The notes beneath the pieces are model-generated. The model was given only the letters and a program-made list of their open reading frames with translations, did not search any database and was not told the DNA's origin. This document shows, piece after piece, positions 32,397-43,871 of a DNA stretch of 64,000 nt (position 1 is its first letter; each line of letters starts with the position of its first letter). The stretch spans positions 127,851,741 through 127,915,740 of the forward strand of contig CM041465.1 in assembly GCA_023213395.1 (NCBI GenBank), read 5' to 3'. Both the position numbers and the translations under genes were made by a program. Origin of the DNA: Cycas panzhihuaensis. Lineage: Eukaryota > Cycadophyta.

Positions 32397-35170
32397 TGTT
32401 TCTCAACTTCTGGGAATGGATACAGAGCAGTCGACTCAGGTAAGTGTAGGTATGTTTCTCACCCTATTGTTGTTTTCTTTTATGAGGAGTATGTGCTTGC
32501 ATGTTATGATTTCGTAGATGGTTTTGTGTCATCTATACCTATCTAGCCTATGACGACTATAGTGGGGGCATATTCCTAGTGAATGTGATGCCTCGGTGGC
32601 TGCATCACTTCCCACATTCTGCCCTACTTGCCTTAAGACCTATTTGGTTTATGTCATGCTTGCTCGTGTGATGATCCATCGCTATTTGGTTGACTTATTG
32701 CACCCTCGAGTCCTATTGTCGCTTCCTGTGGCCCTTTGTCTGCTTGTCCACCTCTGGGCAAGTAGGCACCCCGCCACCCTCCCAGGTCATCGGGTCCATA
32801 GCCCAGCTAATTTGTTTGGGTTAGTTTTGGCCTCTGGTCCTACACCGTGGTAGATTTTGCGGTACTGCAAAGTTTACCGTAGTATCGCGAAGTTTACCAC
32901 GGTGCGACTGTCATGACTTGTTTTTTAAAACTGCCGTGGCAATTCATGCATTTATTATGGAATTGGCACGTCTCATGACCCAACTCAGTGCCAACTGAGC
33001 CCTAATCACTCGATTAGGGTTGGGGCTGAGTATTTAAATCCTTCTCAATTCTCTTTTAGGATCTTTTTGGCTCTCTTTTAAAGGATCACAAGGAAAACAT
33101 GCCCTACTATTTACTATCTTCTACTGCTCTACTACTATTCTAGGACCTGCAACCATTCTCCAGTGCTTAGCTCTCCTTTGGCTTTGGTGTGACATCTTCA
33201 GAGCTCCTTGCATGCCTTGGAGAGGGCCTCCTTGTAGAGTTTTCAGGGTCTCCTTGCCTAGGCAGCCATTAAGCGGTCTTAAGAGCATGTTTTTCCTTCA
33301 GCCATCTTAGTAGGGGCTCCACACCTGCTACACTCCAACTTTTCCTTAGATTTTCCAGCCTCTTCCTAGTAGGTTTTAGCAAAGGCAAATGCCTCCCATA
33401 TTCTCCAGAGGTATTTATTGGTTTGGAGTCTTTCCTTTGCTAGTTTATGCCTAATTTTGCATGTTTTACACTAGCTTGTCTTATCTTGTTTTAAAGGTTG
33501 CTTCTTACATTTTCTTAGATTATTTTTCCTCTACTATTTAGTCTTCTCTTCTTGTGTTTCACACCTAGGATGATGGTTAAAGAGGGTTTCATAAGGTTTA
33601 GAATAGAGCTGGGTGGATTCTGTACCACCCTCACACTCCCTAAGAGGCTTCTGCCCTCCAAACCTTCCTCTTTGCCCTCATGCCGCTCCTGGTGTGGGGC
33701 TAAGGATTAAAGACCTATTTCTAGCCACTGAAATCAGCGTTTGCACCTTTTACAGCACTGGTTTGCAGGCCTATATCCCTCATCCAGGCAACGCATAAGC
33801 CCCAATCACTTGTCCCTAGCTCAACCTTGCTCTTAACAACCCAGTTTGCTTCCTATAACACTTTAGTTTTTTTAGGATCCCTTTGAGCTTCTTTGCACCT
33901 TTGTTATCCCTATTTTTTAGCCATCTGTATAGCCATTCCTTCACTACCTTATGGCTTCTTGAGGGAGGTTAGGGCTGCTCTTTGCAGGAGGTGGGCCACT
34001 TCGAGGCTTACTTATTTACCTACCATCTATTTGGGTAGTTTTCACCATAGTTCATTATTGCGATCTTGTGGTGTATTAACGCTAACATATATGTATAGAG
34101 GCTTGTTTTTGGTATATACATATATGTATTGTTGGGATTCCACTTTGTGTTACTAGCATCCTTTCTCTGGAAAGGGATATCTGCACTTACTTGTAGGTAC
34201 GCAGAGGACGCAAAGGACTTCTCCTTTTTCCTCTCTCCTGAGTAAGTGTATTTACTTATATTTTACTATAGCATCTCATTTACTGTTATTACTATCCTTT
34301 TTTCCTTTCTTGTCACTCTAGTGTTGCTTCTCGGGAAGGTAAGGAAACCCCATGCTTTGGCCTACCGTGACCCTTCTTTCACCGTGCTTCATGGAGTGAT
34401 TTTGCCCACCTTGTAGGCGCATTGCCTCTTCGATCACGTTTCCATTCCGGGTATGTGCTCTTGCTTCATTTCATTGTCTTTCCTTTAGAATATTTTACAT
34501 GGTAGTAATTAGATCACTTAAAAGGGAAAAAGGAAATCAACTCTCTCTTTTGGTTTATATTATATTCGTTGTATTTTATGCACTACATTTATCATAGGAA
34601 AGGTTTTAGGAAATTCTTCCCTCCAACCTTTCCCTTCATCTTGTAAACTTCACCCTTGTCCTCTTGACTTGTTATACTCAGTTTAGTTTACTTATGTGCA
34701 TCCTAGCACCCCTTCTTTCTCTTGATTGCCCTTTCGAAGGGGGGAACTCTTGATCGATCGATCGTTCTCGCTCCCTTCATCCCCCTTCGGTTTTCTCCTG
34801 CCTAGCCAAATAACCGAGAAGACCTTAATCGTAGGTTACTCACCTACCTTGCCCCCTTGCTCATTTCCCTCCGCTATAGGAAATCCCCCGAGGGGTTCTC
34901 TCCCTTCCCTTCTGGCCATCCAAGGGTGGGAGGACCCTTCTCCAAGATCTATCCAGGCTACTCTTCTACCTCCCCCTTTCTTAGTGGTAGTGGGGAACCG
35001 CCTTTAGGTAGCTAGATACCATCTGCAGGTCCCAAACTAGCGCTCTGGTGCACGGCGTACCCTACGTGGTATTTGCCTTGCTTGTAGGTTCTTGACCACA
35101 CCTGATAGTACTTCCAATCACCTTCATTACTCCTACTCAGCTAGGTAGTTATCACGTAGACGCGCATCCA
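32397..35170 (+). repeat. Tat element 3' LTR, 2,774 bp
   Basis: It begins TGTTTCTCAACTTC and ends GCGCATCCA, then the CAACC duplication. It aligns along its full length with 8,593-11,372, with scattered transitions and a few small indels. The short reading frames in it are chance. Confidence 0.92.
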
Positions 35171-35399
35171 CAACCTAAAGGGTATGCTAAGGATACCTAG
35201 CTATGATAGATATGATAAAGACTAGGGGGGACTGACCTAAAGGAAAGATCTTCTCTATGTCACTATACCCAAGGCAGACTTGGGGATGTGAGGCAACAGT
35301 AAAAAGGATTTCAACCATTCCACATGTAAGAGGTTGTGCTTTGTGTATTGTGGTGAAGTGAGGAATATAATATTGTGTTTTTTGCAAATAGAAAGGAAA

Positions 35400-37837
35400 A
35401 AAGACATAAGATGAATGCACTCTCATTTACTCATTAGTATGATAACCTCACTCTCTTTTTTGTTTTTAAATAGAAGAGAATAAATAGGGCTAGCCAAAAG
35501 GTTATGAAGATGCACTCATGGGATGCAAGGCTAAGCGAAGGCATGTGCAACAAGTAAGAATACAAGTGGATGCGACTTCTACTTTAAGCACCTTCCTAAA
35601 TGAGAAAGTGAAACAAGTACATGCAAGTGATATATGCAAGTTCACTTTACTCTTTTCCCTTTATGTATTATGCATGCAAGTAAACAAACTTTAAGCGAGA
35701 GAAAAGAAGTAGCGAGGAGAGAGTAGCGGCATACTTGGAAAACTAGGAGGTTGGATGAATGTGTTCCCTTTTGTTGTGCACACCTTCCTCTTTCTTTTCC
35801 CGAAACATGAGTAGCATGATGTGGTAATGTTGGGGGCTTCCTTACCTTCCCCAAGTTGAAAGGAAAAGAGCGGGAAAGAAAGGAGGAAAAGACTATATGA
35901 AAAGACTTGAAAGTGATATTGGAGGAGAGGGAAAGAACGTACCTGTGTTGACATGTTTCCTTCCTCCTCCACATGCAACAAAGAGAAAAAGCTACAATCA
36001 AAGGGTGTTTCCCTTTCCCAAGGGATTGTTAGGGAGGAAAATGTATATGTGTATAAAGTTTATAAAATAATGCGAGTAAAATACCTTAACCAAGAGAAAT
36101 TTTGCATTAAGAATTAATCTTCAACTTTTCTCTATGCAAGGAAGACAAGAAGAGAGAAGAAAGGTGGTTAGCCTTGGAATGGCTAACCCCTAAGACGCAC
36201 ACCTCCATGCTATCCAAGCACATAAACAACAAGTAAAGACAATAGAATGAAAGCTAATATAGGGGTGATAGGCTGTAATAAAGTTGTAAATGTTGCTAAT
36301 GTTGCAAAAGTTATGATGTGCAACTTTTGTAACCCTCAAATTAATCTAACATCCAAAGGCAAAGCAGGGTGTGACTAGGGGTTGTAATTTCTACCCATAC
36401 ATGGCTCATAAAGCTGGAGTAAATATAGTAATGGGCTATGCACACTGTTACCAATGTTGGCCTCTCTTCTGGGAGATCTTTGGCAGCCCAAGGGAAGCAC
36501 AAAGGAGAAAGAGGAGAGGGGGAGAAGGGGGTTACCCTTGAAGAGAAGGCCTTGTTGGGTTATGGAACCTGCCTTAACTCCTTTCACTCATCCTTTTTGG
36601 AACCTATTCCTCACTACCTCCTTGGAGAAACTAGGGAAGAGCTGGAAGGAATGATAGGTAGTGAGTAAGAAGAGGAGGGGTCACCTCCTATGTATAGTAG
36701 AAAAACTAAGAAACAAGGGGTGTTATAGGATATTCCAACCACTTTTAAATAACTTAAGAGAAGCCAAATGCAATAAGGGAGGAAAAATACCCACTGTGGA
36801 TAGATTAGGAGTAGATTTGCCCAAGGAAATGGGAGAGGAGGGTAGCCTTATAAGGTTTACAGGTGAAACCCTATGGAGGCTATCAAATCTGAAGAGAAAA
36901 CTTGACCAAGGTAACATGCTTATGCTTGAAGGTAAACTTGGAGCGTATCTTGCTTGAGGTAGCCTTATCTCAGGCCTGCTACTATGGATCTAAGGTTGCA
37001 GGAGGCTAATCTCAGACTAGTGGGCTGATATCTCAAGGGTTGCAAGGCATTTCTATAGGAGATGTCCTGTGTGAGTGAGAAAAGAGGTTGAAGAGAGTGG
37101 AAGAAGAGAAGGAATGATGCCTTTTTTAGGTTTTAAACCTAACCCTCACTCAATTAATGATTAGGATTTGGTTGGGGCTGGGAATACAACTTAGCTATGT
37201 GGTAGTTTTCATGGTAGATTTTAAAAAATGAAGTGTGACAATTGCCCCATGGTAAACTTTGTGGTACCACCAAGTTTGTAGTGGTACTGCGATCTTTACC
37301 ATGGTACAACAACAACATACATAAAAATAAAAGAAAAGAGGGTTGGGAGGCCAGAAAGAGAGGTACCCTAGGCCTCAAGGGTATGACCCTCTATCCAGAT
37401 GGCTGGGGACAGTCATGGGATAGAAGAGACCTAGGCCAGCGAAATACCAAAGACCTAAAACTCCCAAAAAGTTGATAAATGAATGAACATATATCAATGA
37501 CACCTAAGCAAGGTGCTAGAGGTTGATGTATGGCAACTGAGTTATGAATGGATCACAAGGGCTAAACGGTGCTTGGGACAATATGGAGATATGTAGGAGG
37601 GTTGTGGAGTACCATTGGGATCAAATATCCCTAGATCATCATAGGCTGAAATAATGTGATACAGCATGATCACGTAATGGATGCATAATAGTCATGCAAA
37701 TGAACCAATCAATCATGTAATAAGACAAAGAGGTGCTTCAATTTACCTTTCTAAAATTGACCAAGACAAAGGATAGAAGCATACCTACACTTACCTGAGT
37801 CAACTTATCTATACCCATTCCCAGCAGCCAAGAAACA
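35400..37837 (-). repeat. Older, inverted Tat-like LTR
   Basis: The right end (37,770-37,837) is the reverse complement of a Tat LTR start: read on the minus strand it gives TGTTTCTTGGCTGCTGGGAA, then TGACTCAGGTAAGTGTAGGT. Further homologies in the right order are the 'aaccctcactcaattaatgattagg...ggttggggctg' block at 37,140, 'catggtaaactttgtggtac' at 37,250 and 'ggggcttccttaccttccc' at 35,834. It is more diverged than the two LTRs above, and its left end is not clear. The 17-kb element inserted next to or inside it. Confidence 0.62.
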
Positions 37838-37869
37838 AAAGGTATAAGACCATTAGTTATAATCTAAAG

Positions 37870-39335
37870 TAAAATAGCATAACTAAGCACATGAATTGGA
37901 CACTCTTAGAAAAAGCAAAAAGTATGTTGAGTAATGTAGGAGTGGAGCAGGGCTTATGGGCAAAAGTTATTGAAACAACTTATTATTTGGTAAACATATC
38001 ACTATCACTTATAATAGACTGTAAGATTCCTAAAGAGGTATGGATTGGACATCCATACGACTATTCAAATTTGAAAGTTTTTTGTTGTGATACTTATGCC
38101 TTGATTAATAAAAGTCAACGTTCAAATTTAGACCCAAAATCTAAGAAAAATATCTTTGTTGTTTATGGTGATAGAGATGGTATGAAGAGATATAGGTTGT
38201 AGGATCCTACTGCCCATAAAATCACTATTAACAGAGATGTTGTATTTGATGAATCTTCTTTTCTAAAATTAGACAGTATAGAAGTTAAAATGAATCAGGA
38301 GTAGAAAGTTGAACATCAATGGGTCAAGCTTGAGACTCAACCATCTTTGGAAATAGAAGAGCAGGAAGACCTTTCTAAAGATGAATCTACAACAAATTTA
38401 TATGAGTATGCGAATACTCCTCTACCAACTATTAGAAGATCTATACAAGTCAGTCATCCACCTAACATGTATAACCCTTTTATTTCTATTGCTTTAGTTT
38501 CTAATGATGGTGTGTCTACATGCTATTAGGAAGTAGTAGATGATATCTATAATGAGAAGTAGAAGAGGGCTATATAGGAAGAGATAGATGCTTTGAAGAA
38601 AAATAATTCATGGGACTTGGTAGAACTTCCACATGATAAGAAGATTATTGGCTGCAGGTGGGTTTTTAAGAAGAAAATAGACGTTGATATAAATGTTGAT
38701 AAATATAGGGTAAAATTGGTGGCTAAAGGTTTTGTACAGAAAGCAAGCATCAACTTTCATGAGATCTTTTCACTAGTTATCAAACTTATTTCAATTCAGG
38801 TTCTATTAGCATTCGTAGCTTATCTTGATTTGGAGTTGGAGCAGTTAAATATAAAAATAACTTTTCTACATGGATCAACTAGAAGGGTTTGTACATGATG
38901 GCAGGAAAAGACTTGTTTATAGGCTCAAGAAATCATTATATAGCCTAAAGCAATCATCCAAGCAATGGTACAGGAAGTTTGATGCCTTCATGGAGAGCCA
39001 AAATTTTAAAAGAAATGAGTATGATGATTGTGTTTACTTTAAATTCTTAGACAATGACTTATTTGTTATCTTGGTATTGTATGTTGATGACATGCTAGTT
39101 GCAAGTAAGAGCATGGTAGAAATCAACAAGTTAAAAGCTCAATTGGCTAGGACTTTTGATATGAAGGATCTAGGAGTTGCAAAATAAATCTTAGGTATGG
39201 AGATACATAGAGACAAGAAAAATGGTAAGCTATAGTTATCACAATAGAAATATATGGAGAATGTGCTAACCAGATTTGGTATGGCAAATGTGAAACCAGT
39301 GAGTATCCCACTGACTTCCCATTTCAAACTTACTT
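37870..39335 (+). pseudogene. CopB integrase end and reverse transcriptase
   Basis: The integrase C-terminal part starts KHMNWTLLEKAKSML, VEQGLWAKVIETTYYLVN, then LKVFCCDTYALI, typical of the copia 'MNRTLxEKARSML' segment. RT follows with NNSWDLVELPHDKKIIGCRW, KYRVKLVAKGFVQKASINF, a frameshift near 38,880 that removes the FLHGDLEEE block, then RLKKSLYSLKQSSKQWYRKF and the intact catalytic LVLYVDDMLVAS. TAG stops include one after GVAK (normally GxAxxILGM) and several in the linker. It is the best-preserved copia RT in the window but cannot encode a full enzyme. Confidence 0.88.
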
Positions 39336-39399
39336 CGAGTATGAGTCCTAGTAATAAATAAGAAAAGGATTATATATCTCGTGTACCTTATTTCAATGT

Positions 39400-40043
39400 A
39401 GTAGGAAGTTTGATATATGTCATAGTATGTATAAAACCTAATATTTCACATGTAGTCAGTGTAGTTAGTAGGTTTAGGGCAAATCTAAGAAAGGAACATT
39501 GGGCAACAGTGAAATGGATGCTTCGGTATTTGAGGGTCACAAGTAACTATTGCATCACCTTTGGAGGTATAGGTAATCAAGTTTATGAATATGCTATTTT
39601 AGACTTTATAGGAGATTTAGATAAGAGAAGGTCTACTTTGGTTATGTATTTACTCTTGCAAATGGTCCAGTTAGTTGGATGCCAAAATTACAGAGTACAA
39701 TTGCATTGTCAACTATAGAAATAGAACATGTTACTATAACACATGCTTATAAAGAAGCAATATGGTTATAGGGTCTATTAGTTAAGCTTGGAAGGAAGCA
39801 AGAAAAGGTAAAGATATTTTGTGATAGTCAAAGTACTATTTACTTTACAAAGAATCTAGCTTATTATAGTAGGACAAAGCATATTACTCTTAAGTACCAT
39901 TTTGCTAGATAGGTTATGGAAGTAGGTGGAGTGCTACTTGAGAAGGTAAATACAAAATAGAATTGTGATGACATGTTCATAAAACCAATACTATTGGAGA
40001 AGTTCAAATGGTATTTGACTTCTCTTGGCTTGCAGAAAAGGTG
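39400..40043 (+). pseudogene. CopB RNase H domain
   Basis: Continues pol with IKPNISHVVSVVSRF, HWATVKWMLRYLR and DFIGDLDKRRSTL (the 'DxDxAGDxDxRRSTxG' motif, first aspartates altered). A frameshift near 39,640 leads to SWMPKLQSTIALSTIEIEH, then KIFCDSQSTIYFTKN (catalytic D) and KHITLKYHFAR. It ends at TGA near 40,041. Three TAG codons lie in the last 100 codons. Confidence 0.85.
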
Positions 40044-40102
40044 ATGAATGATCTAAGAAAGGTATCAGGTAAATTGTTGTCAAGGTGGAGATTATTAGAT
40101 AA

Positions 40103-40589
40103 TGTGGTAACAATGTTTTAGAGGCTAAAATTTTAATAGATTGGCAGCACGATTCCTGCCCCTAAAGTTCCTCAAGGGGATTCAAGGGGGGTAGGAGCCC
40201 CCCTTGGCTAGGGGTACAGGTGGTACTTAAACCTCCCTGCAAAGAGAGGGTTCAAGGGTGATAGCCCTTGACCAAAAAAGCTAGCACTGAGAAACATACT
40301 AAATTATGAAGAGAATCGAGGTCATTCATTCAAAATACCCTAGATTCGATGGTCAAGATTTGTGTCTTGTATGACTCTCTCATATAGCCTAATTTAAGTT
40401 GTTTTTCATTGTGTTGATGGTGTTTGGTGTATTAGATGTACAGTGAGGAGTTGGGTGGCTGGTTGTTATGTTTGTGAGCATTCTATTATAGATTATGTAT
40501 ATTTCTTCATTCTTTGATAATAAAAATTGATACCTTTCCTATGTGGATATTTCCCTAGAACACTGCTAGGGTTTTACCACGTTATATCA
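40103..40589 (+). repeat. CopB 3' LTR (about 487 bp)
   Basis: It follows a polypurine-like GTCAAGGTGGAGATTA. It contains the same G/C-rich 'ggagccccccttgg' block as 732-1,089 and ends GTTATATCA after GGGTTTTACCACG, a typical copia LTR end. The exact start (TG at 40,103) is a choice among nearby options. Confidence 0.65.
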
Positions 40590-40822
40590 GGTGTATATGT
40601 GATGTTTTAGCTTTCTAATTCATTTATTGTATTATCTCTAGTTTAAGAATTTGTATGCTAAATCTTAGTTTTGATTTCTGTAACTAGTTACAAAATAGTT
40701 TAGATCTTGGTGGTAGTTTTTGGTTATTAGAACCTAGTTTACTCAACAATATCAGCCACACATGTTAGTGGCATTTTCATTTACCATTTCTTCATTATCT
40801 CTTTTATTTCATCATCTTCACC

Positions 40823-41818
40823 ATGTCTTCTTAGTTTAAGTAGAATGTAAACTGCATCTTGAAAAGGAAAGATAATTGAGATCTATGGTATACTAGAGTT
40901 AAGAATAATACTAAGTATGAAGGCCTTTGGAAAGCCCATTTGTAGCTTACACCTATTATCCTTTAAACAACAAGAACACCTGCCTCCACCTGTAGCTCTA
41001 ACAGATCTTACAACTAAATTACAATGAGAAATCAATGATGAGAAGATTTGTCTAGGTATTCTATTAGTAACTAATCACTCCCTACATAATCTAATCGATG
41101 AAGAATGACATAATACAGCCTATAAATTCCTTGAGGTTTTTAAAATGAATTTCAATACAATGTCTAACCTTGAATTTGTTTATTTAGTCTTAAATATGAA
41201 TAAGATAAAGATATAGAAGGGATGCATACATGAAATAATCAACCTCCTTCGATTATATAATCCTATCTACATATACTTGATTACAAAAACTTACTTGGAA
41301 GCCTTCAATTAAGTGGAATATTAAATATGCTTAACTTTAAAGCTTTTACAGAGAAGTTTATAGAATTTGATAAGACCTTTAATACTAATTTTATAACTTC
41401 AGATCCTCTTCCAAATGCAACTTTTGAAGTGGAAGAAGAACTATACTTCTCAAAGAATTAGGGTCCCTCTCGTAGTTGAGGAAATAACTGAGGAAGAGGT
41501 AGAGGAAATCAACCACTAGGTCAACAAAACCCTCAATAATAGTAGCCTAGATAATCTCAAAGCTAAGCACCATCTTTCAATGCAAGATAGTCAGGCTAAA
41601 CTAATACTTCAAGGACTAGGGATTAGATTATCATGTACAAAGGGTGTAATAAGAGAGGACACCTTGCAAAGGACTATTGTATACCTATAAACAAGTTTGT
41701 TAAGTTTCAACATAAATACAAGGATCAAAATATTGATGAAGTATATAAAGAACAATTTGATAGTATAGGTTTTGCTCAAGTACACATTCAAAGACTTAAG
41801 GGAGAAGCCATTAATTAA
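40823..41818 (+). pseudogene. CopA-3 gag
   Basis: ATG 40,823 (MSS) corresponds to the CopA-1 gag start at 6,424. The DNA that follows aligns with CopA-1 read on the other strand ('aagtagaatgtaaactgca', 'gtatgaaggcctttgg'). A recognisable helix LTFKAFTEKFIEFDKTFNTN-like stretch lies near 41,340. The zinc knuckle is at 41,633-41,690 as CNKRGHLAKDYC with the first cysteine lost. Stops are present throughout. Confidence 0.75.
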
Positions 41819-41899
41819 ACTAAGAGGTATTTTGAAGCCCATTGTGGCTATGCCACTTATGATCTTGAATCACCAATGCAAACCCCTCTTGGAGTTGTA

Positions 41900-43524
41900 A
41901 ATAATATAACTTTAAATACCTCCTCATGGATCATGGATGTAGGAGTGACATGGTATATGACTTACAATCAAGATATGTATTAAACTTTTGATTCTAATAT
42001 ATATGGTGTTGTTCACATGGCTAACATATCCCAATAATTAATTAAAGGTATTGGAAACATATGCCTAAAACTCCTTGCCTTAAGAGATTTTACATTACTT
42101 GATATCCTATACATTCATAATCTGAAACAAAACCTACTCTCCTTATCCACTCTTATCTCCCATGGATACAAACATAGTATTACCACAAATGACCAAACTC
42201 TTTAGGCCATTTTCCCTCTAATAAATTGAGTAGTCTTGACTGGAGTGCTTACTGGAATATTATTTAGATTAAATAACTTCCCATCTTTTAAAGCCCATTG
42301 TGCTTAAAGCCCTTGTATTGATAGAATCTACTTTTAATACCACTTTAACACACCCTAAGTTGTCCTAAGAAGCTCTATCATGATTGCATGGGCCACATTT
42401 ATATCAATCAACTTAGAGATCTTTATCAAACCCTTCTAGGTCTATCCAAGTTCTCCTCTAAGCCCTTTAAATATAAAGCTTATATCATAGTTAAATCTCA
42501 TAGATAGACCTTTACTGATAATCAGTAGAAATTGAGTCATTCTCTTTAATTGGTACACTATGATCTATACAAACTAATACCCATTCCATCATTGAAGTAG
42601 AAATTATATTGCATATCCTTCATTGATGATTTTTCAAAGAAAGTATGGGTGGCTTTACTAACCATAAGAGATGAGACATTTGGTGTCTTTAAAGCATTTA
42701 AATCTCATACTAAAAAAGAGTCAAGTTATCGAATTAAGTATCTCTGAATAGATAATAGTGGAGAATATAAGTTTATTGATTTTGAAACCTACATATAAGA
42801 TAATAACATCAAGCATCACACTATAGTAATAGGTACCCCCTAATTAAATGGAGTTATTGAGTACATAAATAGGTCTATTATGAATATGGCTCAAGCTATG
42901 TTGGTTTATAAAAATATACTTGTTTACCTATGGGTAGAAGTAATTTGGATAGTTGTTAACTACATCAATGCTATTAGCCCATCTAAAGGAGGAACTTCTC
43001 TTAATAAAAAGTAGATTGGATAAGCCTCTACTACTTACCACTTTAGAATATTTGGCTTAACATATTATGCCAATATACTAGATGGAGATAGAAATAAAAT
43101 CTAGCTAAGGGCACTTAAAGATATTTTTTTAGATACCCTATTTATAAGAAAGGGTATAAGGTCTTTATATCTTTGCAGTGGAATACTATCATCACTAGAG
43201 ATATGGTGTTTATTTAAACATATGATCAATTATTACGATTAAACTCTAAAACACCAAATTATCGTTATTATAATACTATTCAATATGATATATAGATTCC
43301 AAAATTTAGAGGGAGAGACACTTGAAAGTTATTCAAACTATTAGAATTTGATAATAGAGCCACAAAGGATAATAGCTATGACTTTTAACCAATGAGTACA
43401 CATCATACACTACCATTTGAGAATAATATAGTTGACAAAGGCAAAATAGTGGCAGATGGACTATGCTCCCAAGATGTGTCAAGATCCTCCTCAACAAATA
43501 TGTAAAATGATCCTTTTCAAGATT
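41900..43524 (+). pseudogene. CopA-3 protease/GAG-pre-integrase/integrase
   Basis: Around 41,935 SWIMDVGVTWYMTY resembles the copia protease 'WxxDSGAxxHMT' with the catalytic D-S-G changed to D-V-G. GAG-pre-integrase (42,360-42,480) has HDCMGHIYINQLRDLYQ. Integrase has CISFIDDFSKKVWVAL (first D), IDNSGEYKF (second D) and IGTP, stop, LNGVIEYINRS (E). It aligns closely with CopA-1 4,311-4,925. Stops are TAG, TAA and TGA. Confidence 0.82.
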
Positions 43525-43529
43525 AAAAT

Positions 43530-43857
43530 TGTTGGGAATAATCCCAATGTTTGTGCTCTAGAGCGCTTAGGGCCCCTCAAAGCCACCTTTGAGGGCCCCT
43601 AGGGCACCTTGAACTGCCAAAGATTCGGCCTGGGACCGACCACTCACGTGAGGTCGTATTACAGTTATTTATTTTTATATTTTTCAAACTAACCTTAATT
43701 GTTGTGCGGCTAGGGTGATGGCGCTGACGCCTCCCGAATCTCTATTTAAGGGTTGGGAATACCTCGGTGTTTATTAACACCGCCACTCTTTCGTAAATCG
43801 TCGTTGTACTCAAGATGAAAGTTGCGTGATGTCTGCTCCGCCTCCTCGGCTCCATCA
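43530..43857 (+). repeat. CopC 5' LTR, 328 bp
   Basis: TG...CA ends match 48,694-49,027 with mostly one- to few-base indels. A TATA-like CTATTTAAGG lies near 43,741. A palindrome-like 'agggcccctcaaagccacctttgaggggcccct'-type segment is in U3 (43,567-43,602). Confidence 0.9.
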
Positions 43858-43859
43858 TT

Positions 43860-43871
43860 TGGTATCGTGAG
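43860..43871 (+). other. Primer-binding site of CopC
   Basis: TGGTATCGTGAG, two bases after the LTR, is a variant of TGGTATCAGAGC (initiator methionine tRNA). Confidence 0.75.

Larger units (their letters stand above)
8593..35170 (+). mobile_element. Giant Tat-type Ty3/gypsy LTR retrotransposon (26.6 kb including a nested element)
   Basis: Both ends are defined by 5-bp target duplications CAACC at 8,588-8,592 and 35,171-35,175, by TG...CA LTRs of 2,780 and 2,774 bp, a primer-binding site at 11,374 and a polypurine tract at 32,386. Domain order on the plus strand is gag, protease, RT, RNase H, integrase (Ty3/gypsy order). Then come an antisense PMD gene and a separate archaeal-type RNase H. 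Dual RNase H and an antisense accessory gene are hallmarks of the Tat branch. Removing the nested 9.6-kb N1 leaves about 17 kb. The first ~115 LTR bases differ by roughly one base in eight by eye, mostly transitions, so the insertion is old. Confidence 0.92.
37845..40589 (+). mobile_element. CopB: 5'-truncated Ty1/copia element with its 3' LTR
   Basis: Only the end of integrase, RT, RNase H and the 3' LTR remain, in the Ty1/copia order on the plus strand. The left limit coincides with the end of the inverted Tat-like LTR at 37,837, which probably cut it. Its LTR matches the fragment at 732-1,089. Confidence 0.85.

Noticed and set aside
36438-36957. Open frames at 36,438-36,668 and 36,661-36,957
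   Set aside because: No recognisable domain. The interval behaves as a diverged reversed LTR.
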